Assembly (NCBI GenBank): GCA_007026445.1
Contig: VDMD01000019.1
Coordinates: forward strand, 186,001-250,000
From: Schizophyllum amplum
Lineage: Eukaryota; Basidiomycota; Agaricomycetes; Agaricales; Schizophyllaceae
Reading direction: 5' to 3'
DNA length: 64,000 bases
Under the pieces are notes generated by a model, which saw only the letters and a list, made by a program, of their open reading frames with translations, did not search any database and was not told the origin of the DNA. Each line of letters starts with the position of its first letter. Position 1 is the stretch's first letter. The translations under genes and the position numbers were made by a program. Below are positions 44,213 to 54,837 of the stretch, piece by piece.

Positions 44213-47140
44213 CTATTTACGAATACGATCCCAATCCTCCTCGAGTTCAGACTCGTCACCTTCAACGTCGGGGGCAGATGCAATGATCTCAACGTCCTTC
44301 GTCTTGACCAGGCCATGCGATACCCACGAGTTCAGGCATAGCAGTGCCCGAGTCGTCTGGACCGATAGACGACTGCGCACATGTGATAAAATGAGACGGC
44401 CCTTGCTAAAGAGCCGCTCGACCCCAACAGAAGTTGCTACAAGATAGATCAGACATCATTCAAAACGAGGATAGAATTACTCACCGGGAATGGTCAGATA
44501 ATCAATGGCCATCCGCGACAGCCTAGGGTAGAGCGCACGACGCTCGATCCACCACCGGAGCACGTCCTCCGCATTTTCATTAGGTGCGCGGAGATACCGG
44601 TCCAAATCGTCTTGCATGTCTGTGCGCCGCAAAGGTGCGTTGGCTGCCAGACGGTCGAACATGTTCTTTGATGCCTAAAGGTTGTGATCAGAACGATTAT
44701 CGAGCTTCACAAGAGAGAAGGGGGAAGCAGACATCACAATGGAGGAAGAGGGACACGGCGAAGAGGAGGCAATAACAACAAGGAGAGAGGGGGGCAGGGC
44801 AAGACACGGGGACGCAAGGGGGCTGGGGAAGCGGGTAGAAGCACAAGGTGCAACAGGATGGGGATACAGGAAGAGAGGGAGGAAGGAGGAGCGCGAGGGG
44901 GAGGCAAGCGCGAAGGGGGGAGCGGCAAACACGAGGGGAGGGGGTGCGAACACGAGCACAAACATGAAGGAAGGGCGCGAGAGAAGAAGGGGGGCGAGCG
45001 CGAGGGAAAGGAGTTTGCTAGGGGTGGGGGCGAGCGAGACAGAGGTGGCAGCACGAGCACGAGAGACGAGGATCCGAGGGGAGGGAGAGTGCGCGAGATG
45101 AGGGGGGCGAGCACGACAGGGCACGAAGCGCGGGCGCGGAAGAGGAGGCATGCGGAGGCGCGGAACACCGGGAGGGGTGCGAGCCGCAAGACATGAGGCG
45201 TGAGGGGGAGCGACACAGGATGCGATGCACGAGACGGGGAGGGAAGCGAGAGGCGGAAGATGAGCAAGATGTGGGGAGGAAAACGAGACACGGGGACGGG
45301 TAGGGGCGCACAACGCAGGACGGGGAGTAGAGAGGGAGAGGACACAGAAGGGGATCGCACCTGAGACGCCGGTGCGGCTTCTTCGTCCGATTCGTCCAGG
45401 CCCGCGATATCCCTCAGTGCATAGTTGTCGTTGTATACGGAGCGCGTGACTGCTTCCGCATCTGCAATCCACGCGTCGGACCAGCCAATATTCTTGAAGT
45501 ACTCGAGCTTGTGCCGAGGATGTAAAACTGCACACCCTGTGAGCTTTAGAACAGTGGCGTGAATAGTGACGCACCCATGGATATCCGATAGGCATCAGCC
45601 TGGTCCGTCAGCGAGTAATATCGGTTGAGGGTGCGCTTCGCCAGCGCCGCGGCGGCTCGAATGGCAGGCTCGATGTCGGGCTGGATGCTCATTGTTGCGA
45701 CGCATTGGTCTAACTCGTCCATGGCGATGATGACAAACGGTAAGTTAGGGCTGCTGGCGCGCGAGAAATATTCGGTGGCGTCCTTCATGGGCTAGGATAC
45801 GTGTCAGTGAATGACACGGCATGGTGGTAGACAAGAACAAGAACAATCACGAGAACAATGCGCGCCGAATCTGGAGCGCGGGAAATGATTAGTCAGCGGC
45901 CGAGCTCACCTTCAGCGCCGTGCAAAGCTGCTCTGCGCACTTCCATTCAACCCGCGACATCTCAAGGGCTTCGATCTCGGGCAGGACACTGTCGTCCTTG
46001 TACAGCTTCTCAATGGCGGCTCGGTGCTCCAGGGCGGAGACAAGCATGTCATACGTTGAGTTCCAGCGCGTGCGTACGTCTCGCGGAAGCAGCTTGATCT
46101 TCATTCTGAGCTCTTCCAGTGTGCGCTTCCAAGCCGGGAGGAGGATCGTCGTGGAGTTGATGATTTTGAAGGCAAGCTTGCGCAGCTGAGGGGCCGTGAG
46201 CCAGCAAAAGGTGTGTTGCGCAAACCGTACCTTCACAAGCATGAACTTGACTGGGCGTAGGCTTTCCTTCAAGTCCGTTTGCTGTGCGCTGTCGAAGCCG
46301 TACAGCTCCTCATCCGCTACATCCATGTCATCGTCCTGCTCCCCGCCATCGGCTGCATCAGGCAAGTCCGGCATCTCTGCCTCCTCGAGGTCCAGAGTCT
46401 CCACTAACGTGTCAAACAGCACGTCGTACCTATCGCCATGTTCGACATCATCTCCTTCGCCTCGATCACCCTCCTTCTTCTTAGCCACATCAAAGGGCTT
46501 CAGCAGCTGCCGGGAAACGAGATTGAGGATGTGCGTGAAGCAGCGAATACGGCCGCGCTTCGAGAAGTGGGCGATGAGGGACGCGAGCTCGGCAACCATT
46601 GTGTCGTTGTTCGAGGCGTTGTCGGCAACGATCGACAGTATCTAGATAATTGTGAGCTTGATCCTCTCTATATCATTGTGCGACTGACCTTGTTCTCGAT
46701 GCCGAAGTCCTCAAGCATGTCCAAGAATGCCGCCGCCATTGTAACACCGGAGTGGGACTAACAAGTGAGTTTTCAGTTGATTCCCGTCATCATAAAGCTA
46801 ATCAGTACCTTCGCCACCTGCACAACGTCAAGCACAAGCGTCACGACCTGCCCTTCGCTCTCAAATGTGACGGTGGTCCCCATGTAAGGTACATGATTGG
46901 GCGAAGTCCACATATCCGTCACAAAACTCAGCTCCCCCTCGTACTCCTAGTACCTTATAAGTGACGAGGACATACGCTCAGCTGACGCACATACCTGTAG
47001 AAGCCTTGCGACACGCTTTCGCGTACGGACAAAGACGCGCTTGACGTCACGGGAGACCGTCGAGCGCGAAGGAATGTAATACTCGGGCCGTCCCGTCTTC
47101 ATCAATGTTTTGAAGCCATCGTCTTCTACGAGGGCGAAGG
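44213..47140 (-). pseudogene. hAT-family transposase lacking its N-terminus
   Basis: Exons from right to left: FALVEDDGFKTLMKTGRPEY ... TVSRDVKRVF (to about 47003); ELSFVTDMWTSPNHVPYMGT ... VTLVLDVVQVAK; HSGVTMAAAFLDMLEDFGIE; IVADNASNNDTMVAELA ... RCFTHILNLVSRQLLK ... LPRDVRTRWNSTYDML; FVIIAMDELDQCV; CAVLHPRHKLEYFKNIGWSD; NMFDRLAANAPL ... LSRMAIDYLTIP; and the dimerisation block VGVERLFSKGRLILSHVRSR with stop at 44213. Catalytic-region motifs (VTDMWTS, DNASNND, RTRWNS) are conserved and the introns are short, except one of 686 nt. The expected N-terminal BED zinc finger is missing because a copia fragment abuts at 47145. It could still recognise MITEs only if an intact copy exists elsewhere. 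Confidence 0.88.
44675..45360 (-). other. 686-nt polypyrimidine intron in the hAT transposase
   Basis: Donor GTGCGAT at 45360, acceptor CTTTAG at 44675, phase 0 (exons end ASQ and begin ASKNMFD). Nearly the whole intron is C/T on the transcribed-sense strand (G/A on the plus strand), made of imperfect TCCTCTCC-type runs. Other introns of this gene are about 40-60 nt. Confidence 0.85.
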
Positions 47141-47144
47141 GACG

Positions 47145-47837
47145 CAGCGAAAGCGAAGGCCGAAGCCGCCAAGCAGGCCAAATCGTCGGACGCCGCTCAC
47201 CTCTCCTACGACGAGCCGACTTACGCGTTCGCTGCCGCCGAGGCCGCCGAGCTCGATGACGACCCGAAGTCCATCGACGAAGCTCGCGCTCGGCACGACT
47301 GGCCGCAGTGGGACGCCGCCATGCGCGCGGAGATGGACCAGCTCACGCAGCTCGGCACCTGGGATCTCGCCGATCTCCCGCGCGATCGCAAGGCCATCGC
47401 CTGCCGATGGGTATACCGCCTCAAGCGCGACGCATCCGGCCGCATCGTGAAGTACAAGGCCCGACTCGTCGCGAAGGGATTCTCTCAGATCCCCGGTATT
47501 GATTTCACTAATACATTTGCCCCCACCATCCGTCTCGAGACCCTCCGCTACCTCTTCGCGCTCTCTATCCGCTACGGTCTCACGGGACAGGGCATCGACA
47601 TTGTCGGCGCCTACTTACACGGCAAGCTCGCCGAGCTCGTGTACATGCGACAGCCGCCAGGCTTCGACGACGGCACTGGCCGCGTCTGCCAGCTGAAGCT
47701 CTCGCTCTACGGCCTGCGCCAGTCCGGCCACAACTGGAACCGGACGATGGACGCCGCCTTCACCGAGCTCGGGTTCACGCGTCTGATCGCCGACCAGTGC
47801 GTCTACATTCGACGCGCTTCCCCCTCATCATCACCCA
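47145..47837 (+). mobile_element. Ty1/copia reverse transcriptase fragment
   Basis: Plus strand, one frame: Ala-rich linker, then ARHDWPQWDAAMRAEMDQL, CRWVYRLKRDASGRIVKYKA, RLVAKGFSQIPGIDFTNTFA, GIDIVGAYLHGKLAELVYMR, LYGLRQSGHNWNRTM and LIADQCVYIRR. It is cut off before the YVDD motif by the LTR at 47838. A different family from the copia at 31891-34990. Confidence 0.92.
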
Positions 47838-48079
47838 TGTAAGGACGGTGGTCCTTGTTGGTCCAAAAGCCCTTAAGCGTCTCTCGTAAATGAACCGGAT
47901 CGCGCACGCGCGAAGAACAAATACGATTGAAGCACAGGGCAGGATAGGACTGCCCTGTGATGCGTTACAAGAAGATATATATAATATGTCCGCGGGTCAC
48001 GTGCCGCGTGACCGAGTGTCCAAGAAGTCATGCGCCTGCCGGCGCCCACAATGTCCCAAGATATACCAGCCCCATTACA
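47838..48079 (-). repeat. 3' LTR of the large Ty3 element
   Basis: 242 bp; no difference found to 58567-58808 on reading. Contains a TATATATA-type segment (about 47975-47986). Adjacent 48080-48090 is the inverse of an AGAAGGGGAGGG polypurine tract. Confidence 0.95.
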
Positions 48080-48091
48080 CCCTCCCCTTCT
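48080..48091 (-). other. Polypurine tract of the large Ty3 element
   Basis: On the element strand AGAAGGGGAGGG, next to the 3' LTR. Confidence 0.75.
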
Positions 48092-48218
48092 GAACGACGT
48101 CGACGTTCACCCAGGAGCTAGGACGCGACGCAGCTACGAAAGCCCACTCAGAGGCGATCGCCGCTCGTCGCATCCACTCACCGAACCCGTTGGACGAGAT
48201 CGCAGGCGCATAAGCGAT

Positions 48219-50747
48219 CTAGTCCTTCGAGCTCGACGGCGCGTCCATGTTGTCGGTGGCCTTGTCCTTGTCGTCCTCGATGACCTCCATCGCCGTGTCC
48301 GCGGCACTGGGCGCTCCAACTGCGGAAGTGGTCGTAGTCGACGATGCGACCGGTAAACCGCTCGATGCCGATGCCGGCGCTGGGGCCGTGGCGGATGTCG
48401 ATGCAGGCATCGGGGCGGTCGTCGCAGTGGGAGCCTCCACGGTCGAGCTCGCGTCCACCATCTCGGTGTCCTCGGCCGGAAGAGCGCTGGTGCTCGCGGC
48501 GGGGAGAGTGCTCGTGCTCGCGGTCGACGGACCCACAACACTCGCGATCTCCGGCCACGCGCGCACCGAGAACGGCTCCGTCCATCCCCAGCTCCTCCAC
48601 TCATCCAGAGCGGCGTGGCGCGTCCCGAACGCGTTGGGGTCGGCGATCTCATGTCGGAAGGTCCCCTGGCCGACGTAGGGCAAGAACGGCTGGTTGGCGC
48701 CGGGCAGGCGCGGGTGCGCATACGCCAGAGCCTGCGTCTCCGCGCGTTCACTGTAGAACATTGTGGGCCCAGGCAGACCCGGCGGCCAACGCCCTTGGGA
48801 CGCGATGACCATGTCACGCATCCTTTGGAACATGACCGCCGACTGCGCCTCCTCGATGCCGTACACGGCGTTGTCCCACAGGAACTGGGTGACGAACGGC
48901 AGCAGGTCGTTGAACTCGTCCTGCGAGACGCCGCTTTCTATGAGGAAGCGGGCGACGTTCGAGGGGTTCACGGTCCCGTCGCGGCTGCGATCCCATCGAC
49001 GGATAGCCCGGGGAGGTATGTCGACGGCTGCCAGACCGAGGGTCAGGCGGTACATCTGGTACCCCCCTTCCGACTGGCCTGACAGCGGTGGCGGGTCCAA
49101 CACGATGCGGGCGATGGCAAGCACCAGATCGGTCATGAAGCCGAAATGGTCTTGGTGCGCCATCGTCGAATGCATGTCGTTGTGCAACGGCAGCATCCGG
49201 CGTAGCGTCATCCTGGAACGAACCTGGGAGATGGCCACGCCTCGCAAGGTCCGGGTTTGCTCGGGGACGTCGACGACCAGGATGCCGCGGGGCTGGACGA
49301 AGGGTTCCCTCACGGCGTACGAGAGGTGGAGCTCGAGGCCATCGGAGTCCGGTGGGGGACGACGATGACCCTTCAAGTTCACCCCCGGGGGTCGTGGGAT
49401 GGTGGTGAAAGGTGCGATGGCGGATTGGAAGGGCGTACGCGCGTCCGCCTTGACTTGGCCGGCCTCGCGGACCTGCCCAGTGAGACGGTTCCAAGCCGCC
49501 TGGTTCGGGCTGGTCCCGTCGTTCGACCGGGCGTGGTCCCGGAGGTGGGGGAACTCGATGAAGTTGATGCGCTCCAGCAAGTAGCCCCGGGCCGCAGGGT
49601 CGGACGTCAATGGTGGGTTGCGCGCGGCCGGTGTCCCGACGCCGCGGTTCGCACGGGCCTGGTTCACCGCCTTGCGCCGTTTCACCGACATGGGCGGCGC
49701 GTCGCTCCCATCGCTCATGTCTGAGCCGTGGTCGCTGACGTCGTCCATGTACGGGTCGACGGGACGACCAGTGTTGTCCGGTCGGTCCCTCCATCCGGAC
49801 GCGGGGAGTGGAAGGCGAGTGGGCGCTGCTGATGGTGGTGTCGCCGCCGCGGGTTCCGGCACGTTCGCGACTTCGCGCTGCTTGCCTTTACGGCGTGCGG
49901 CGCGCTCATCGTCCACGCTGCGGTTGCCGAAGCTGCGGGAGGTCTCGACGTCCGAGGGCGGTTGCGCGTGGTCCCTCGGCTCGACGCGGCGAGGTCCACC
50001 CCGTTGGTCGCGCCGTCTGCCGTCGAATCGATCGGCTCGCGGGCGATGCGCGGGTGGTTCAAACGCGTCCGCCGTGAACTCGCGGAACTCGTCGTCGACG
50101 GTGCGGCGGCGGGGAGAGCGTTCCCGTCTTGGGGGCGACCGTTCGCGGCCCGCGTAGCTCCAGAAGGGCTCGTTGGAGAACCGGCCACCTCGGCTGGCTC
50201 CAGAGAATTGGCTGGAGGGGGTAGGTGTGTCGCGAGCCCTCTCGAGCTCGCGCTGCGCACTACGCTCGCCTCGCCGACTCTCCTCGAGTTGCCTGGTGAC
50301 ACGGCGGAGCTCGTCCTCGCTCTCGCGTAGTCGCTGGTGCGCGTCGGCGAGCTCGGTGCGTAGGCGCACTTCGTCCACCGAAGGTCCCGACGACTCGCCG
50401 TACGACAGTTGCTCGCCCAGTTGCCGTCGTGCTCGCACCACGGACAGGTTGTTGCTCCTCCCTTCCTGCAGCACGTGGTCCTCCATGCGGTCGCATATAC
50501 TGCATCGGCCGTTGCACCTGATGATCCCGGTGTAGGCGCGGGCCTCGAAGACGGGCGCTGCCGGAGCGTCGACACGGTGCGACGACGTTCCGGCAGCGTT
50601 TGTCGGCGTCGGCTCCGTCCTCCCTCCCCTTCGCGACGAACGATCGTCGCCCATGGGGTAGTCGCGTGGCGCCCTTCGACCAGCGTCGTCGTAGACGTTG
50701 CTGTCGTCGGGGGACATGCGGCGCCGGTGGTGGTCGGACGGGGTCAT
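48219..50747 (-). CDS. Third ORF of the Ty3 element, unknown function (about 842 residues)
   Basis: Uninterrupted, same strand as pol and wholly inside the LTRs; ATG at 50745-50747, about 200 bp after the pol stop. N-terminus: basic disordered region, then a cysteine-containing segment GIIRCNGRCSICDRMEDHVL, then a predicted coiled coil (ELADAHQRLRESEDELRRV and following heptads). The middle is Arg/Ser/Pro-rich with two RSPPRRERSPRRR-like stretches and RKGKQREV. The C-terminal third looks folded: SDGLELHLSYAVREPFV, PRGILVVDVPEQTRTLRGV, MAHQDHFGFMTDLVLAIARI, SGVSQDEFNDLLPFVTQFLW and DEWRSWGWTEPFSVRAWPEI, ending in a Ser/Thr/Ala tail. No transmembrane segment or signal peptide is apparent, so it is not an env-like glycoprotein. 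It is the only intact long ORF of the element. Could be a nucleic-acid-binding accessory or second gag-like protein (inference). Confidence 0.75.
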   Translation of the reverse strand: MTPSDHHRRRMSPDDSNVYDDAGRRAPRDYPMGDDRSSRRGGRTEPTPTNAAGTSSHRVDAPAAPVFEARAYTGIIRCNGRCSICDRMEDHVLQEGRSNNLSVVRARRQLGEQLSYGESSGPSVDEVRLRTELADAHQRLRESEDELRRVTRQLEESRRGERSAQRELERARDTPTPSSQFSGASRGGRFSNEPFWSYAGRERSPPRRERSPRRRTVDDEFREFTADAFEPPAHRPRADRFDGRRRDQRGGPRRVEPRDHAQPPSDVETSRSFGNRSVDDERAARRKGKQREVANVPEPAAATPPSAAPTRLPLPASGWRDRPDNTGRPVDPYMDDVSDHGSDMSDGSDAPPMSVKRRKAVNQARANRGVGTPAARNPPLTSDPAARGYLLERINFIEFPHLRDHARSNDGTSPNQAAWNRLTGQVREAGQVKADARTPFQSAIAPFTTIPRPPGVNLKGHRRPPPDSDGLELHLSYAVREPFVQPRGILVVDVPEQTRTLRGVAISQVRSRMTLRRMLPLHNDMHSTMAHQDHFGFMTDLVLAIARIVLDPPPLSGQSEGGYQMYRLTLGLAAVDIPPRAIRRWDRSRDGTVNPSNVARFLIESGVSQDEFNDLLPFVTQFLWDNAVYGIEEAQSAVMFQRMRDMVIASQGRWPPGLPGPTMFYSERAETQALAYAHPRLPGANQPFLPYVGQGTFRHEIADPNAFGTRHAALDEWRSWGWTEPFSVRAWPEIASVVGPSTASTSTLPAASTSALPAEDTEMVDASSTVEAPTATTAPMPASTSATAPAPASASSGLPVASSTTTTSAVGAPSAADTAMEVIEDDKDKATDNMDAPSSSKD

Positions 50748-50944
50748 TGCGGTGGGTAGGTTGACGTGGCGTGACGGCCTTTTGACAGCGGAATGCGGAA
50801 GCAAGTAAAAAGAAGAAAGAAGGAATGTGTGTACACGCGTCGCCGGCCATATCCGAAGACTTTACAGTCGACGTCATGTGTCGGGAGCGGCGTGATCATG
50901 CGCACATCACGTGTCCGGCGCGTGATGTTGAAGTTCGTAACCAC

Positions 50945-53900
50945 CTATTCGTTGGCGAGCCGCGGGGCTCCCACGCGACGGTTTGCCTTACGCGTCCGGG
51001 GAGGCCTTTGGCCCGGCAATTCCTCCCAGCGCGGGACGCCCTGGACTGCCAGGTAGTCGTCTAGCGCTGTGAGGTCCTGCACGTTGGTGATGGGCTCCTC
51101 GGTCTCGTCGCCCATCTCCCATTCAACCGTGAATTTGATGGTGGTGCCGTCCCAACGATGGTGCTTTATCCGGTTGACTAGGAATTCGGCGTTATTGGGA
51201 GCGCCGAAGTCGTAGTGCCGGATGAAGTCCCTCGATGGGAATAGCTTGTCGTTATTGGCGTGGTGAGGTCGTAGAAGAGACACATGGAACACGGGATGAA
51301 TCCGACGAGCGCGCAACGCGTCCGGAAGATCCACCTCGTAGTTTGAGGTCTCAGGAAAGGCGCGGATGACCTTGTAAGGGCCGACAAACCGTGGTAGCAG
51401 TTTGGTAGCCCTCCCCTTCGGCAAGTTCAGGTTCTTCGTCGATAGATACACTAACGAGCCTTCCTCGATGCCCGGTTCTTCTCGACGCCTCGCGTTCGCG
51501 TAGTGCGTCTGGAAGACCCGGGCCTCGATGATGGCGTCGTGTGCGTCGGCGAGGTTCTGCAGCGCGGTGAGGGAGAAGTCGCGTAGTCCTTTCGGCGGCG
51601 ATTCCTGAGACCGCATTTCGGCGATCATAGATGGCATGTAGCCGTAGTTGAGCTCGAATGGAGCGAATCCCGTTGCGCTACTGACGCTGGCGTTGATGGC
51701 GAACTCGACCAATGGCAGACGTTGCACCCAGTCACGCTGATCCGGCCGAACAAATGTCCGTAAGATTTGCGCGATTGAGCGATTCGCCCTCTCGGTTTGT
51801 CCGTCGGTCTGCGGGTGGAAAGCCGTCGACATCAATAGCTTGGCTCCAAGTAGTCGATGCAGCTCCTGCCACCAGGCGGATGTGAACTTTGAGTCGCGGT
51901 CGCTGATAATGGACGTCGGGAGCCCGTGCAGGCGCACGATTTCCTTAAAGTAGATCCACGAGAGGTCGGTCGCGCGAGTATCGGTGCGTATAGGAATGAG
52001 ATGAACCATGGAGGTCATCCGGCATATCACTACCCAGAGATAGTTGTACCCCATGCTCTCAGGGAATGGACCGATGAAGTCCGTCCCAATCGAGTCCCAG
52101 GGCTTGATGGGTATCGGTAGCGAATGAATCTTGCCGCTGGGCGCCGTGTAATTCCCTTTTGAGGTATTGCACGGAACGCAGCTGTCGCAGAACTCATGCA
52201 CGTCCCGGTATATGCCTTTCCACCAGTACCATCGCCGAATGTACTCCCCGGTACGCTGGGCGCCGTAGTGGCCGACAACCAGATGCGCCTGTTCTATAAC
52301 GATCTGGCGCATCGTCTTGTCGGCGTACGCCCCGGTGGGAACGTACGCGACCCACTCGCGGGCAGCGTTCTTCGTCCAGATGATCCCCGAGCGAACCTGG
52401 AATAGCTTGTGGTCTTCTGGGTGCTCGAGGATCTTCTTGGCGAGGGGATCCGTTGGATAAGCCAGTTGGACGGTCTTGAAGAACTCGCTGAACGCGTCTC
52501 CCACTTGCGTACGCAAGTCGGGTCCGCGGCTCAGTGATTCGGCGATTGTAGGGTTGTCGGCGGCGCTGGGATTGTGATACTCCCCTTCGGGAACAGGTTC
52601 CGCCTCGCGACGAAGCTCATCAGCCTCCTCGTCGCGCGGCTCAACCCTCTCCCGAGTGGCGAACAGGTGCATGCTGGCTAGCAGCTCATCCACGCGTCCA
52701 GGCGGCAAGTCATCGCCTTCCGGATCGAGCCTAACGTCGGCGTTGGCGTAGTCGTAAGGTGGCGTAACGTCCTCCCATGTGTCGTTGAGGTGGTAACGAG
52801 ACAGGGCATCCGCGACTTTGTTCTCGAGCCCGGGGATGTAGGATATGTCGAAGTTAAAGCGCGATAGGTATTCCATCCATCTTGTCTGCCGTCCAGAGAG
52901 TCTACTCTGAGTTTGGAAGAACTCGAGCGCTCGATGGTCGGTGACAATATGGATGCGATGTCCTATGAGCTTGTCCTCCCATTTGAGGAGAGCCTCCAGT
53001 ATCGCCAACGTTTCTTGCTCGAACGTGCGGTAGTTGCGTTGTGAGGACGTGAACTTCCTAGACATGAACCCCGCTGGTCTGCAGGTCTGCCAGGTCGCTC
53101 CTTGCCCATACATCGCTCCTACGCCCGCTGGAGACGCGTCGCAGATTACCCATATGGGCTCTTCGCTCCGCGCGTCAATGGGTCGGAGGATAGGTGTCTT
53201 AGTACACAAATGCTTGATGCGTTCGAATGACCGTTCGTGTACGTCGCGCCAGAAGAAGGACTGCCCGTTGCGAACCATTGTGCTGAGTGGCGACGTATAT
53301 AAGGCAACTTCAGGTAGGAACTGCGCTAAGTACTGAACGAGACCGAGGAAACGTTGTATGTCTCCAAGTCTCGAGGGGTACGCCAATTCCGTACCGCAGC
53401 CATCTTGTCGCCGTCCGCATGGAGGCCATCGTCGTCAATCATGTGTCCGAGGCAGTCGGTCTGCTCAGCGTATATGTCGACCTTTGGGGCCTTCATATAC
53501 AGCTTCGCTTCCCGTAGCTTTTGGAACGTAATGCGAAGATGCTCCTCGTGCTCCTCGATGGTGTCGCTGAATATGAAGATATCGTCGAGGTACACGTGAA
53601 GGAATCGACCAATGCAGTCGCGGAATACGTGCGTCATGAGTCGCTGGAACGTCGCGGGGGCGTTACAGTCTCCCTGTTGCATCGTAAGGCTGATGTACGT
53701 TCCGTAGACCGTGGCGAACGCTGAGTGATCGACGTCCTCTAGTACGACTCGGACCTGCTCGTAAGCATCAGACAGGTCGATCTTCGAGCGAAATTTCGCT
53801 CGAGCGACGTCCTGTCTGATCTGGTCCTGGTCGGGTAGAGGAGTGACGTCCTTGACGGTATTGTCGTTCCGTTTGCGGCAGTCGATGACGGTTCGTAGAG

Positions 53901-54837
53901 ATCCATCCTTCTTGGGAATGCATAACATGGGGGCGGCCTGGCGGGTGCTTTTAGGCTCCCACCATCCTGCCCGCGTGTAGCGTTCGATTTTATCGAGTAG
54001 GGGTCGTTTGAGCGAGTCTGCGCATCTCGGCAGGTGGTATCGATATTCGAGGGACGGGTTAATGAGCGGTATGGAGTGGTTGACCTCGCGCCAAGGGGGC
54101 ATGGTCTCCGGCACCCCGCTCATCAAGTCCCTCTCGCTCTCCATCCACCGCGCTCGTAGCGTAGGTATGTCGTCGGTTGTGTACTTCGGCGTAGCACCAT
54201 GACCATGTCCATCCTGGTGTGAATTCAGGTCGCGTTGGGCATGTAGGCGTTCGCTAGACACGGACGCCATCCCTTCGCATGGATCGGGTATTGTCTCGAC
54301 GCCGTCGCCTTGACGAGTGTAGTAAGTAGTGAAGTCGTCGCAGATGGCCGCGACTTCTGGGGAAAGCTCCTCTCGTCGCGCTTGTAAGCTTTCAGAGAAC
54401 GCATCTTTGAGTATATTGTACTCTCGGATGTGCTCTCTTCGTGCGAACTTGCGCGCTTTCTTCTGCATGTCGTCCCATTTGCTAGGCGGGGTCGCGGCGT
54501 CAGGCGCTGTTGGGCGTTCCCTCCATAGCCAATCGTCGCTCCCAGCCGTAGCTTTTGAGGATGATCCTTCCTCTTGACCGCGTTCCTCCTTTTTCTCTTT
54601 GCTTTTCTGGTCGTTTTCCATTTCCTGTCGTCGCTCGCTCCTGTATCTCGGTTGTTTGGGCAGGTTACGTTCGGTGAGGTACTCCTCGAACGCTTCCTGA
54701 CTCATGCAGGCCGAGTCTGATTCCGCCAATTCTGGTGCCGCGTTGATTTGCTGAGGGGTATCGTCCTCGAACTCCTCGATGATAGGCTTGCGAGCACGTA
54801 GTCCTTCGACTCGTATCCCGCATAGCCTTTCCTCGAG
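50945..54837 (-). pseudogene. pol: Pol of the large Ty3 element (RT-RNase H-IN), frameshifted
   Basis: The first frame (from 54837, after an in-frame TGA at 54838-54840, to 53326) has RT: MLCIPKKDGSLRTVIDCRKR, KIDLSDAYEQVRV, FLHVYLDDIFIFSDT. Near 53355 the frame slips by -1 (TPRDLE to GDIQRFLGLVQYLAQF). The second frame (to 50945) has RNase H (VICDASPAGVGAMYGQG), integrase HHCC (HLVVGHYGAQR ... CDSCVPCN), the core GTDFIGPFPES, SIISDRDSKF and [12 protein letters not shown], and a C-terminal chromo-like block (EFLVNRIKHHRW ... FTVEWEMGDETEE). Each domain is well conserved, so damage is recent. Confidence 0.88.

Larger units (their letters stand above)
43971..47144 (-). mobile_element. hAT transposon, truncated at its 5' (right) end
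   Basis: The left end TAGGCAGTGGCACGGGTG is a hAT-type TIR closely matching the MITE at 12621. Inside is a hAT transposase on the minus strand. The right end has no matching TIR: the sequence passes abruptly into a copia fragment near 47145, so N-terminal transposase sequence and the other TIR are lost. Confidence 0.85.

Noticed and set aside
44684..45595. Open frames of 170 to 306 codons rich in Arg/Gly/Glu (plus) or Ser/Pro/Leu (minus)
   Set aside because: They lie in the polypurine/polypyrimidine intron of the hAT transposase and reflect its composition.
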